This document shows, in pieces, positions 36,808 to 47,791 of a DNA stretch of 64,000 bases. This stretch comes from Phallus indusiatus (Eukaryota > Basidiomycota > Agaricomycetes > Phallales > Phallaceae): positions 1,128,930-1,192,929 of the forward strand of contig JAQFWX010000012.1 in NCBI GenBank assembly GCA_027605045.1. The letters run 5' to 3'. Numbering within the stretch: position 1 is the stretch's first letter; each line of letters starts with the position of its first letter. The notes under the pieces were generated by a model. The model was given only the letters and a program-made list of their open reading frames with translations, was not told the DNA's origin and searched no databases. A program made the position numbers and the translations under genes.

Positions 36808-37508
36808 CTATTCCGGATGTAGGGTGTCCTTGGAATCCTGTTTCTTTCGCCGTTGCTGGAAGTTGTTGCTACCTTGATTCCCAGCTGGGGGTCCGACGGG
36901 ATCGCGAATTATGAACGACCGTTGTCCTTCATTGATACTGTGTGAATGAGTGGTGGATGATGAAGTATTTCTGTCTTTGTCTGTTTCTTTATCGCCAAAT
37001 ATTCGTTCTCGTGCTGCCTTATATTGACTTTCTCGTTCTTGAAGAGTTTTCGTGGATTGAGGACTCAGCAACGGTGACGGAGACGTCGAGGGCGATTTAG
37101 TTTCACTCCCTGGTCGTTTCAATATCTTCAGCGGCTCTTTGAATGCTGCAGGCGGAGGTAACGAGATCCCGGTAACCGTGGTTGTCGTAGATAGCTGTAC
37201 TCCAGGCATGGGAGCTCTAGCGTTCCTATTGATTGTAAACTTGTAAGTGGGTACTGGTTAAGAATGAAATGTCTTGGCATACGCTTGTTCCCACATAAGT
37301 TTGGAATCAGAGACGGACTCATCCTCATCGTCGTCGTCGTCCCAAGAATCGCGAACGGGCACTTTACTTGCCTTAGGACGTTGCATAATGGTGATTGTAG
37401 ACTGCTAGAAAGATAAAATTACAAGTTTTATTAGCACAATATACTAGCACCTACAGGTCGTTCATTTCCCCATGAATCGTCTCCTGCGTTGGAATCGACG
37501 GTGGACAT
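36808..37508 (-). CDS. SUZ-domain protein (about 197 aa)
   Basis: Three exons (37508-37455, 37404-37283 and 37225-36808) join in frame. The protein starts MSTVDSNAGDDSWGNERP, has an acidic run (DSWDDDDDDEDE), and then the SUZ-like core: ILKRPGSE followed by a proline/serine-rich spacer and LQEREAQYKAARERIFG-like sequence (here QERESQYKAARERIFG). The C-terminus is basic and glutamine-rich. SUZ domains bind RNA, and small SUZ proteins of this layout are conserved from fungi to animals (SZRD1-like). Role in RNA metabolism is inferred from the domain only. It is convergent with the dipeptidase gene and about 300 bp from the Hikeshi homologue, whose 3' end precedes its promoter region (37509-37814). 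Confidence 0.8.
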
Positions 37509-37814
37509 GGTCGCTTGGCATACTCATAGTACGGGACCGACTGGCTTCCAATTATTGGGCCAAATGACAAGGCTTTGGCGCCGGTGATGGCACATATCCA
37601 GTCAAAGTGACTTTGAAGAATTTATATTTGAAACAGAAGGATACAATTTATGCATGCAAGAACCCCCGAAAGAACAAAAAGGTATAGCTATACTGTCTAA
37701 CGTCGGATAACAAGCGTTTCAAGAGAATTGAAACGACCTGAATGAGCGGGGAAGTCTTGAGTAAAGATAAAAAGGCGAACTGAGATAAACGTGTTATCTT
37801 ACAATACCTATTCG

Positions 37815-38602
37815 TTATTCGTTACTCGTTTCCAGGAAACCGAGACCGGTCGTTTTCACTTTGGACATGAAATATTCGTACCATTTGGTAATAGCACCGA
37901 GAGTCACGGTGGAATCGGGTCCGGGTCCCGAAGCAAAAGAGGACAAATAGTTGAAAAGATTTTTTGCAACGCGCTCAGCCATTAGAGTAGCATCTACAGG
38001 CTTTGAGACTGCAGATGTTTTAGCTGAGGAGCTATTTAGCGTAGCACATTGCGCGAGAACAGCATCGATTGGTTCAACAGAGATCCCAATTAATGCTACT
38101 GGCCCTAGGTTCGCGGTTTCATCTATGGCTGAAAATGCGGCATGAGATACTGAGGATACATCAGCTGGGATGACGGTGCCTCTAAGTCGAAATATGGCCG
38201 AAGGTCGTTCGTTAGAAAGCCTTAAGAAAGAATGGACTTGGGACTTAGACACTGACGCGAGATAATAAACCGCGATTGCACGAGATACTTACATTCCTAA
38301 CAATTCAAAACCTTTTCCAAGCCAATTGAGATGTACAGTAGCCGCGTAACCATCGGGAAAAGGCACTGTAGCATGGGTAAACACGTCTTGTCTTGAAGCT
38401 TCTTGGTATCGTAGCTAATACCTGTTCCAAGAAGGAAGACACATATATGGTTCAGAGATGTGGGATTATCAAGCGCAAAGACAGCATGACTTTCGTCGAT
38501 TTGCTGCAGATTGGTTTGTACCGGTCGTCCTGGGCAAAGACCTGTTGTACGTTCTATAAGCGGAAGTAGCTATATAAAACGAATTTACTCACATCCAAAC
38601 AT
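37815..38602 (-). CDS. Hikeshi/OPI10 homologue (Hsp70 nuclear import carrier)
   Basis: Four exons: 38602-38593 (only 10 nt, MFG plus one base), 38541-38422, 38386-38293 and 38220-37815, about 209 residues, near the usual 200. The N-terminal MFGCLCPGRPVQT, the segment VFTHATVPFPDGYAATVHL, the LSNERPSAIFRLRG stretch and the C-terminal WYEYFMSKV all match the Hikeshi fold, a dimeric beta-sandwich with a helical C-terminus. Known role: carries Hsp70 into the nucleus through FG nucleoporins during heat stress (animals), and OPI10 in yeast. The very short first exon is typical of fungal members that begin MFG-C. It is divergent from the next gene, with about 200 bp between start codons (38603-38802), which probably serve as a shared promoter. 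Confidence 0.88.
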
Positions 38603-38802
38603 CGGGCAGTAAGCGAAGTTGAACTCTAATTGAAAAGCGAGAAGTACAAAAGAATACAAGACAAATTAGAGCCCAATTTTACAAAACAGCTAGCAGCAGG
38701 TAGAAATACATTGACAACGATCTCACACGTGACCGGGTTATGACGTTGTCTCTTTGTAACTTGAACTGAAGAGTCCAGTAACTTCTCGGAGACATACAAT
38801 CG
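38603..38802. promoter_or_regulatory. Probable bidirectional promoter between the Hikeshi homologue and the USP-like gene
   Basis: Only 200 bp separate two divergent start codons, so both promoters and leaders must overlap or abut here. No specific element could be identified. Confidence 0.45.
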
Positions 38803-41312
38803 ATGGTCCCCAACGCTTCTGAAGAGGAAAAGGAAGAAATCATTCGAACATTGCTAGTAATCCAACCAAATTGTACGGAGGCATATGCACGACGTCAGTG
38901 TTAATCTTGATTTCCCTTTCTCCAATTATTGTTGACGGAACGTGTAGAACTTCTGGAAAAGTGCAATTGGAATGTTGATCAGGCCGCGACAACATTGTTA
39001 GATGCTGTTGCAGTAAGTACTTCCTTGGATTCCTTTACAAATTCAAATGAAATCGCATTTGACATTAGGAAAATGCGGCGAGAGCACCCAAGTCAACGTT
39101 GGATCCTTATGAAGCAAGTGGGACTTCTAACATCTCCAATCCTCCTCGTACGTGAATCGTGAATTGAAATCCTTTACTCATATACGTTGATAGCTGCAAG
39201 ACCAAATTCTGTCATCGACTTGACTATGGATGAAGATGAAGATCTAGCTACAGTACGGGCTGTAGAGGCCTCTCTCAATTCTCAACCACCGGCTTATGGT
39301 CCTGCTAATTTGGATAAATCCAATTGGGCTCTTGTGCCAACCAACGTACGGTCTGAGATATTGACACGTGGTCGATGATTAACTGGTCTGACAGGGACCG
39401 CCAGTTTTGACGCAAGAGGATCGTGCACTGAACGAAGCCCTAGAGGCAAGTTTGAATGCGAGCTTTGTAGCAAGTCAGGAACCTTATGAAGAACCAATCG
39501 ATGTGAAGGAACGTTTGCGGAAGACTGGCTTGTGAGCTATGTCTTTGTTTTTTTTCCTAACAGCTTATCGACGTGTCATCAGTCCTGTGGCTCTACGCTC
39601 GACAGACCCAAGCCTCATTCATGTTCCTGTTGTGATGCAATGTCTTCTCAGTATCCCGAAGATTCAAGAAAGAATTAGGATGTACGACCCTGGAATGAGT
39701 TCAGACGATGAAGTTGATCACAGTACTATTTTCTTTCATCATTCAAAGAGATCTTGAGTTTTTCTTTACGCTTTTATCAGATATTTGTAAAGATCTGCAA
39801 CGTGTCAGTGCTTGTCTCGCCCTATCTGCAAGAGCCTATATACCCGTCGACTCTTTACTTGAGTATCCCCACTTTGATAGCTTCCGTGTGTCAAAGAACC
39901 ATCAACCATTGGCAGGAAGTATTAGAGGCGAGTGAAACTTTAGTTTAGTTTTTAACAATCTTTTTCATTGATTCTATAGAATACTATCAGTACCTGGCAA
40001 GGCATCTCGAAAGAGTTCCTTGTGGTTCTCCAAGACTTGATCATGACCGGTGCGTACCTATCTCGCAATTTTCTTCCTGTTGCGTTGACTTTATATTTAT
40101 AAGATTACTCGAGTTCCAAGGCGGAACCGAACTTGAAACGGAGAAAACAAACGATTTTCATATTGAAGTCAATATTCCGGCGCCTTATGGAAACGATCTC
40201 ATGTCTTGTCTCGCCCATTCTTTCTCTAAGGCCGGAGTTTGTCTCTCCCGGCTTTCCGAGTGTTTCGTGTTTCTAATATGCCGTGACGATCCTGCTTCTC
40301 CTTTGAAATATCCGTCAAGGATATATATGGATCGGTTTTTCAAGGACAATATTGAACATGCCAACAAACTCATGCTTTACCAAGAAGGCGCGCAGCATGA
40401 AATTCTGAAACTGGAAACGGATCGACTTAAGATCACAAATTGGCAGGTATTTACTTTCATTGCTGGTCGTGGTCGTTAATCAACCCAGTGATTTTCTTTT
40501 ATTGTAGAATAATGACACTTTGAAAGCTTTCCGCTCGAGTCTTTATTATCTCGAGAATCTAGTCAACGACAATGGAGATCTCGCTCGCAGAGCCAAGAAC
40601 GAAGAAGCGAAGACCAAGTTGCGCAGCATTATCACAGAAATGGAGGCGAATGTTCATTGTAGGTTAGATCTTGACCGCCATTTCATTGCTGAGGTGTTTC
40701 GCAGATTTGGATCTTCGAATCAAAGAAATAACCAATGATGTCGAAAACCTATTTGACACGCCTGATTTCCAGAAATACCCCGTAAGCCCATTAGTCTCGT
40801 CCTAGTTCAACCGTACGAATGAAATGATTGTAATCTCTCTAGTACGACTTAACGGCAGTCCTAATGCACGATGGTTTATTCGGTAGGAATCATCTATATA
40901 GTTATACCAAAAATCCCAGTGGAGCGTGGTGGAAAATTCTCGATTACCATGTTTCTGAGGTAGATTTTCCATCATTATAAGATTTCTTTGACGACGAAGC
41001 TCATTCACTATGTTTGCATAGGTCTCTGAAGACACCGTTCTAAATGATCATTTTGGGCTTCACCTTGGTGGAGGTCCTGTCTTATTGTTATATACTAAAC
41101 CAAGTAATATCGATCCGACTTCCACATTGGATTATCCAAAAGAGGTGTTGGTAGGTCAATTTTTCATTCAAGTAGCGCTTTTTTACGAGAAGGTGTTACT
41201 GCAGGAGATGATAGACTTTGACAATCAAACTTTCCTTTCTAATCCTTCGGAACCAACGTCCCAATACGTTACGCCTAACGAAACCCCCGCCGAATTAGGA
41301 CAGCTATTATAG
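38803..41312 (+). CDS. USP-family ubiquitin hydrolase-like protein, apparently without catalytic cysteine
   Basis: Early exons are clear (38803-38893, 38948-39012, 39069-39147, 39194-39345, 39395-39512, then 39564 onward); the junctions between about 39680 and 40000 are less certain. The N-terminus is UBA-like (LLEKCNWNVDQAATTLLDAV), followed by DLTMDEDED and two UIM-like segments (ATVRAVEASLNS and LNEALEASLNAS), a USP25/28-like layout. The USP domain starts at RVISPVALRS, but where the family has N-x-G-N-T-C it reads STDPSLIHVP, so the Cys box is missing. The distal end is well kept (AVLMHDGLFGRNHLYSY, LHLGGGP). Inference: a pseudo-deubiquitinase that binds ubiquitin without cleaving it. It might instead be a misread exon boundary, but the stretch is well inside an exon. 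A coiled-coil-prone segment lies at about 40540-40660. Confidence 0.72.
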
Positions 41313-41763
41313 TTGTGGGGCCTGTGGTCTAGACACCGAGTGGGAAGATCCTCGGCTGAGAAAGACTTCTCAGTTCTTCTTTACTTGGCAGCCTGTCATG
41401 TAAATCCTATTCATCGTAGTTGTCTTTCCAAGATCCGCAGCTCTAGAAGGTTAACATCAGTTGACATATTGGAGCAAGTTCTGTCAGGTTCTGTCTGACG
41501 TCATTACTCAGATTTAATTCGTGCCAGATAGTATACTAATATTAATTTTCTATTGTTTCATATTCAAAGCTGTTTCTAATAATATCTTCGTATGCTGTTG
41601 AATGAAAAAGAACATGACACGAAATGTGTGTTTGCGTCATTGGTAATATGCCAAGCACATTATGCTGCACATGACATGGAGCGCAATTTTAACTACCAAC
41701 CGGACCATCCTGGACCACTAGCAGGCACTACCAGCACGAATCACAACCTCAAAACGTATTAAT
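41313..41763. other. Intergenic region between the USP-like and HMG-CoA lyase genes
   Basis: No gene is seen. It must hold the terminator of the former and the promoter of the latter. Confidence 0.5.
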
Positions 41764-43178
41764 ATGTTCAGAAACAGAATACTCACCAATCAAAGACGAG
41801 TACCATTTAGATCAACTCGCCGATACGCCCAGGTCGCATCTCAAACGAACTTGGTTCGTATAGTCGAGGTGGGGCCTCGCGATGGGCTTCAGAACGAGAA
41901 AGCCGTAATTCCTGTTCATACAAAAGTTGAGTTGATTGAACGACTCAGCAAGGCTGGTCTGAAAATCATCGAAGGTGGAAGTTTTGTTTCTCCAAAATGG
42001 GTTCCTCAAGTAAGTTACTTCCACGCTGGCGAGAAAGTTCAATGGAGAATTTACATGTCAATTTAGATGGCGGGCACTTCTGAAGTGCTTCTTGGTGTAA
42101 AACAGATGCCTTCTATTAGATATCCCGTTCTAATACCTAACATGAAATATCTCGATATACTGCTGGAGCTGCTACAGAAGAATCCCCGTACGATACCTCT
42201 TACGAACGAGATTGCAATTTTCACGGCCGCAACCGATTCATTTTGCAAAGCAAACACCAACAAATCTACTGAAGAATCTTTAACGGCTTTTGCTGAAGTC
42301 GCTGAAAAGGCGATATCTAAAGGCATGTAGCTTTTATGCAAATTTGGTCTGTAAGGGGAGCTGTTCTGATGGTTAATTGATCGCGCAGGCTTACTCGTGC
42401 GAGCCTATATCAGTGTTGTGGATACGTGTCCGTTTGAAGGCCGCGTCGACCCTGTTAAAGTGAAAGACATTGCCCACCAGCTGCAGCAAATGGGCTGTTA
42501 TGAGATTAGTCTGGGAGATACTGTTGGATCTGCTGTTCCTCTTACGGTGGAGCGTTTGCTGAATGAAGTCACTAAGAGTGTTGACATATCGCAACTGGCT
42601 GTAAGTAGATTTACGAGCTAAAACCTTATTTACTCAAGAGTTTTTATAGGGCCATGTATGTATCTCCCCTTCGATTTTGTCGCCGTTTAGTCACGATAAC
42701 ATGACATTCTAGTTCCATGATACATTCGGCATGGGCGTAAGCAATGTGCTAACCGCAGTAAAGGTAAATCAAACGCCAATCCAATTCTAAATGTGATCTT
42801 TACTAATGAAACCAGGCTGGAGTTCGAGTTATTGACAGCTCCGGTGCGTGTCTACTTGTTATTATTTTTGCTTCCAGTAATGTTTACTTTGTCGCTAGTG
42901 GCTGGACTTGGTGGATGTCCATATTCTCCTGGGGCGACGGGAAATGTGGCGACTGAGGTATAACTTGGTCTTCCCTTCCCTTTGTTTGATTCTCTGATTT
43001 TACCGATTTTCAGGACGTGCATCATGCGCTTCTTGGGGCAGGATACGAAACCAATATAGATATTAAGCTTCTGGCAGAAACGGGAGCATGGATATCGCAG
43101 CAACTCAATAGGCCAAATGAAAGTCGCGCTGGACGTGCTTATTTGGCAAAACTGGACCGCGAGCGAAAACGTGTCTGA
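41764..43178 (+). CDS. Hydroxymethylglutaryl-CoA lyase, mitochondrial (340 aa)
   Basis: Eight exons join in frame: 41764-42009, 42067-42322, 42389-42600, 42650-42655, 42713-42763, 42816-42843, 42899-42957 and 43014-43178. The enzyme splits HMG-CoA into acetoacetate and acetyl-CoA, the last step of leucine breakdown. The N-terminus is arginine-rich without acids ([12 protein letters not shown]...STRRYA), a good mitochondrial presequence. Family motifs are present: [28 protein letters not shown], the metal-binding HFHDTFG, and the active-site signature [17 protein letters not shown] with its cysteine. Two splice features are unusual: exon 4 is only 6 nt (Gly-His) and is needed to make AGHFHDTFG, and the intron after exon 2 fits the frame only if it starts with GC (AAAG then GCATGT). 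Length is normal for the family (about 300-340). Confidence 0.93.
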
Positions 43179-43683
43179 CAGGCTACAGCCCGTCGCCGCA
43201 AGATTCACCGCTGTCTTTATTCGTATTTTATGTAACTGCGCTGCCGCGCTTTTGTATGTATCCATAGTGAAAAAATTTATGTAAATGATTTTTTTTGCGA
43301 GCATATATTTCTGTGTGTTTCATCTGGCACTTCCGATACAGACACGTGATCAATTCAGATTAATACCGCGTCCGCCGCCGCCGTCGCGTTCCAAATTCCA
43401 ACGCAACTTGTTCGTTACCCCCATCTATCACCCGTTCGCCACACACCCAAACAAACACCGTGGCCTCCTGGATTGAAAGACACAATATTCATGGAAAAAA
43501 TGTCTGTCATTTGCTCTACCCTGCTACAATCGACATTCTTATTCAGTACCATCTAGCCGAGCTCGATTCACCGGTGCTTTGGAGTTGCACAAACCATCTG
43601 AAGTTGAACATTTTAAAGTTTAGTTTACTAGTTGCTTCGTTCTTTTTCAAAATTGTCTCTAACATAACTCCTCTCATCTTCAG
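43179..43683. other. Intergenic region and unresolved 5' part of the SNF2 gene
   Basis: The first supported coding exon of the SNF2-family gene begins after an acceptor at 43681-43683, so its start codon and first exon should lie in this interval or be at a nearby ATG that I could not fix. Otherwise nothing is recognised. Confidence 0.4.
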
Positions 43684-46600
43684 TCTGCATTACCACCCAA
43701 AACGACTGCCGACAACAATGGTCTACCGGTGTCAAAACACAAACAGCAAAACCGCAAGGCCGTTCAATCTGATGACGACGATGACGACGACGACGACAAC
43801 AGCGAGATTGTAATCCTCGATAAACCACCTACGTAAGTTTCATTGTCTTTTCTTTGTTCCCTATTTTCACGATCCTTCGTTTCAAGTAACCAGCAAAACC
43901 GGCCCATAACGGCCACCGCCCCGTTCAAACAAGCCCCTGTTCAATTTCCAGTCCCAGAGCCATATGTCCACCGTCCTATTTACACGAATACTGGTTATGC
44001 AGCCACCAACACCACCCAAAAAATCGATCAACTCGGTTTACATAGGGACATAGATATAACAGCTACACTTGAAGCCATGGCGTCTCAACCCTCGCATTAT
44101 GAGATGCGTAAAAGCTCAGAAGAAACGGACAAAGAACTGAAAGATTTGTTTTCCGGTGCTATTGAAGATGGCATAAAGGAAGTGCTCCCCGAGGAAGCCA
44201 TAGTAGATGATTTTGTAGATGGTATGATTTTGAAACCACATCAGGTAGATATACATGATATGGATTATGAGATCTTTAATTTACTCTTCTCAGGTTAGAG
44301 CGAGGATCTGGATGAAAGAACGGGAATCGGGAAAGGCCGCCGGGGGATTTCTTTGTGATGAGATGGGGTACGTTTGACGTGTTAGTTCATAAATCGGAGA
44401 TTAAGTTTATGAAATTAGACTTGGGAAAACAATCCAAACTGTTGTCCGCATTGTGGATGGGAGACCCTCGAAAGAGGATCGCAAAGCTGGATGGGCAAAT
44501 GCGACGCTGTACCGACCTTTCATATCTCTTTGTTTTTGATATTTGACTGACTTTCGTTATAGTGTCATTTGTCCTGTGGCTTTAATGGAACAATGGGCTC
44601 AAGAAATTAAAAAATACACCGGAACCAAGTTCACGGTAGTGCAGCATTATGGTCCGTCCCGAACTGTTGGTATGACGATCGGTTTTCTTGTGTCAATGTG
44701 AACGATCCATGATTCCAACTCTTTTCCTATAGATCCAGACACGTTATCCCGTGCAGACGTTGTCGTGCGTTTGTAGTACTGGTTTCAAAGTGCGAGTACT
44801 GATTGTTGTATTAGGTCACGTCTTACAACACGGTAGCTTCAGAACACGGGAGCTGGCTAGGGACAGCCAAGGATGAGTCATCCACCAAGAGCAAGAAGAA
44901 AGGAAAAGAATCGCGCGATAGTGGACCCGACAGCGATGATTCGTCGAATTTCGGCAAGGCTCTGAAACAGAAGAAGAAAAAGAAACAAGACGCGTTATTC
45001 AACGTCAAGTGGTGGAGGATAGTTTTAGGTGACTATCTCACTCATTTATCTCGTTAATTTACATAGAGTGATTGTCCCTACTACAGACGAAGCTCATACG
45101 ATCAAGAACCATAAAACGAAAGCCGCCATGGCCTGCTCGGATCTTGCTGCGAAGTACCGATGGGCATTAACCGGAACGCCTATACAGGTATGTTTACACA
45201 CTTGATTAGATATTATCTACCTTCATATTGCGTCAGAATTCGGTTGAGGATCTGTATTCTCTTTTGAAATTCCTTCGGATTAAGCCTTTGCATGAGTGGA
45301 GCCGTTTCAGCAACACAATAGCGAAGCCAATCAAGAATGGTCAAACAGCTCGAGCCATGAAATGCCTTCAAGTAGAGTTCTATTCTGCGCTCCTTTTATT
45401 CTGTCCTAGTGCTCATATTACATAGGTCGTGTTAAAGGCTGTCATGTTGCGACGTCTAAAAGACATGGAAGAGAATGGCGAAGCTTTGATAAAGTTACCA
45501 CCCAAAACTCTAGAGATTATCGAATGCAACTTCGACGACGATGAGCGGGAATTTTATCATTCTATTGAAACCAAAGTTTCAGAAACCATGAAGAAATTCG
45601 AACAAGCTGATACAATCATGAAGAATTATACTACCATTCTGCTACTGCTATTAAGGCTTCGACAAGGTGATATACGATGAATGTTTCAATGCCTGGGTGA
45701 TACTGATTGTATTCTATACAGCTTGCAATCATCCTAGTTTGGTTACGAAAGACTTTGCAAAGGACGTGGACGCAATCGAATCCAAGTCTGTGCCTGTATC
45801 GACTCAAGACGCAGATGAAGGAGACGATTTAGCCGATATGTTCGCTAATTTGGGAATTGTCAAGCGCTGTGAAGTGTGCCAAGCAGAGTAAGAAATACTC
45901 TTGAACTCGTTTTCTTCTTGCCAATCTGATTTCACATCTTTTAATAGACTCAACGCGACTAATACTGCTTCTGGGACTAAGAGATGCCATGACTGCAATA
46001 AGACACTGACTTTGCAAAACCAGAGAATGCGCGCTCAGGCCGGTGATTTACCGCCCTCCTCAGCAAAAGTACGCAAGATACTAGAAATATTGGAGGAAAT
46101 CAGCCACCGGGATGATAAAGAGAAGACAATCATTTTCTCACAATTTACTTCTATGTTGGATCTACTCGAACCTTTTCTCACCGAAGCTGGTTTCCGGCAT
46201 GTCCGATGTGAGAATAAAAAAATTTTCTCTTTCCGCCTTAACAAAGTTCATTCATTTTCTGAAATTATAGATGATGGAAGAATGAATCAGAAACAACGTG
46301 AACTCTCCTTAGCAAAGATCAGAACCGATGAATCTATTCCAGTTATCTTGATTTCTTTCAAAGCCGGCGGGGCTGGTCTTAATTTGACAGCTTGCAATAA
46401 CGTCATTTTGGTTGATTTATGGTGGAATCCAGCATTGGAAGTCAGTAAATGCTATCGTACAAATGGTATCTGTTTACGTATTTTGATTAGGAACAAGCTT
46501 TTGGCCGAGTTCATCGATATGGACAAGAACGTGACGTGATGATATACAAGTTAACCATTTATGACACAATTGAGCAACGTATTTTAGAGGTATGATGATT

Positions 46601-46768
46601 TGCTCTTCCTCCGGATATCAAATCAATTCTCATCGCGTCCCACTCTAGCTTCAAGATAAAAAGCGAGAATTGGCACGTGCGTCTCTTAGCGGCGACAAGA
46701 TTAAGAACCAGCGACTCGGATTAGAAGACATCAGAGAACTTATTGGGTTTATGTCTTCGTCATCTTAG
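43684..46768 (+). CDS. SNF2-family DNA-dependent ATPase of the Rad5/Rad16/Uls1 group
   Basis: More than ten exons of a nuclear chromatin or DNA-repair translocase. The N-terminus is acidic (run of nine Asp, then [10 protein letters not shown]). Helicase motifs in order: motif I at the 44378/44426 splice junction, read as [23 protein letters not shown]; motif II DEAH (about 45090); ALTGTPIQN (motif III); the C-terminal lobe with [16 protein letters not shown] (IV), [14 protein letters not shown] (V) and [11 protein letters not shown] (VI), ending [12 protein letters not shown]. Where Rad5/Rad16 proteins carry a full RING finger between the lobes, this one keeps only CEVC...CHDC, a possible four-cysteine zinc knuckle, so E3 ligase activity is doubtful. 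A lysine-rich insertion (KSKKKGKES to KQKKKKKQ) precedes motif II. Consensus motif I is DEMGLGKT, so Asp is unusual, but it depends on the exact splice site. The start codon is unresolved. Confidence 0.82.
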
Positions 46769-47791
46769 TGTGTCCACTTGTATCCTTTCTTTTTGATTAT
46801 ACTTGCATCTGTTTCGCTATGTATACTTTTCGTCTTTCTCATAATAGACGCCTCATAAGCGTGGTTGATTTTTCTCCTGAACGCTAAAAATACGTGAACG
46901 TTTCGGATACAGCAGCTTCCCGAATTGGTTTCCATTTCCTTGGGTTTCTATAACAAAAACTGCGAACAGAATTTCAATCTGACAAAGCCATATCTATTAT
47001 TAGGGGCGCATATTTGCAAAATTGACTCAGTATACTCGTGAGCGGGCCGAAGCCAATTCAAAGCTTTCAGTTCTCGGGTGGCTTACGAGCAACGGTTCTA
47101 ACGTGAAGTTTTTTGTTTTAGGCAAGAGCTTGGCTACTATTGTCATTATTAACGAGTCTCTTTCACATTGGACTGTTCCTGACTTAAGTGAGTAGATCAT
47201 GCCAAGTAATTTAATCCCACGATGTCGCCTCAATTCTACTTGTTTTCTGCATGTGCATCGAATCCATATGGCGCTTCGGATCATGGCGTTCTAGGGAATG
47301 CGAAGTGCTAAACGTCAAAAGAATGATATTGGACTTATAAAGCAGGTTCCAAAATCAATATGCGCTGGGAACGGTCTACAAAACGAGAAAGCAAAAGCCA
47401 AAACAGAAAGAGATAAGCAAGGGATATGATACGTAAAGATCAGAAACTCAGAAAAGGTTTTAGAGCTCGATTCTTTGTCCTCATGATACGGATCAGATTC
47501 AAAAAGTCGGAAATCATAACACTTGGAGCTGGGGCGAACCGCGCACAGCGCGAACCTATCAGAAATGGCTCTTGGTTTGTATTCTTTTTGCCGGCATATT
47601 CTCAGGTCCATAAAGTGAATGGTTGGTTGGAGTTTACGAACGTGCTTCTCTCATAAAAAGGTACTCTAAATGTATGTGTTTTTCTTTCGCCCCGACATTC
47701 GCATGGTAATATGCTACTGGGATAGGTTATGTCTATATAAAGACTCGAACCACTAGGACCTTTGAGGGGACCTTGAGAGTTCAAGTCGATC
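46769..47791. other. Intergenic region, 1 kb
   Basis: Short open frames occur on both strands but none shows a domain, codon pattern or splice chain. The last 100 bp before 47792 contain a TATATAAAG-like box at about 47733, a plausible promoter element for the phosphatase gene. Confidence 0.45.
47733..47742 (+). promoter_or_regulatory. TATA-like box of the phosphoesterase gene
   Basis: TCTATATAAAGA lies about 55 bp before the start codon at 47792, a reasonable spacing for a fungal TATA element with a short leader. Confidence 0.4.

Noticed and set aside
43725..43813. Plus-strand frame with a long Thr run near 43780
   Set aside because: It is a shadow of the Asp-rich exon of the SNF2 gene in another frame.
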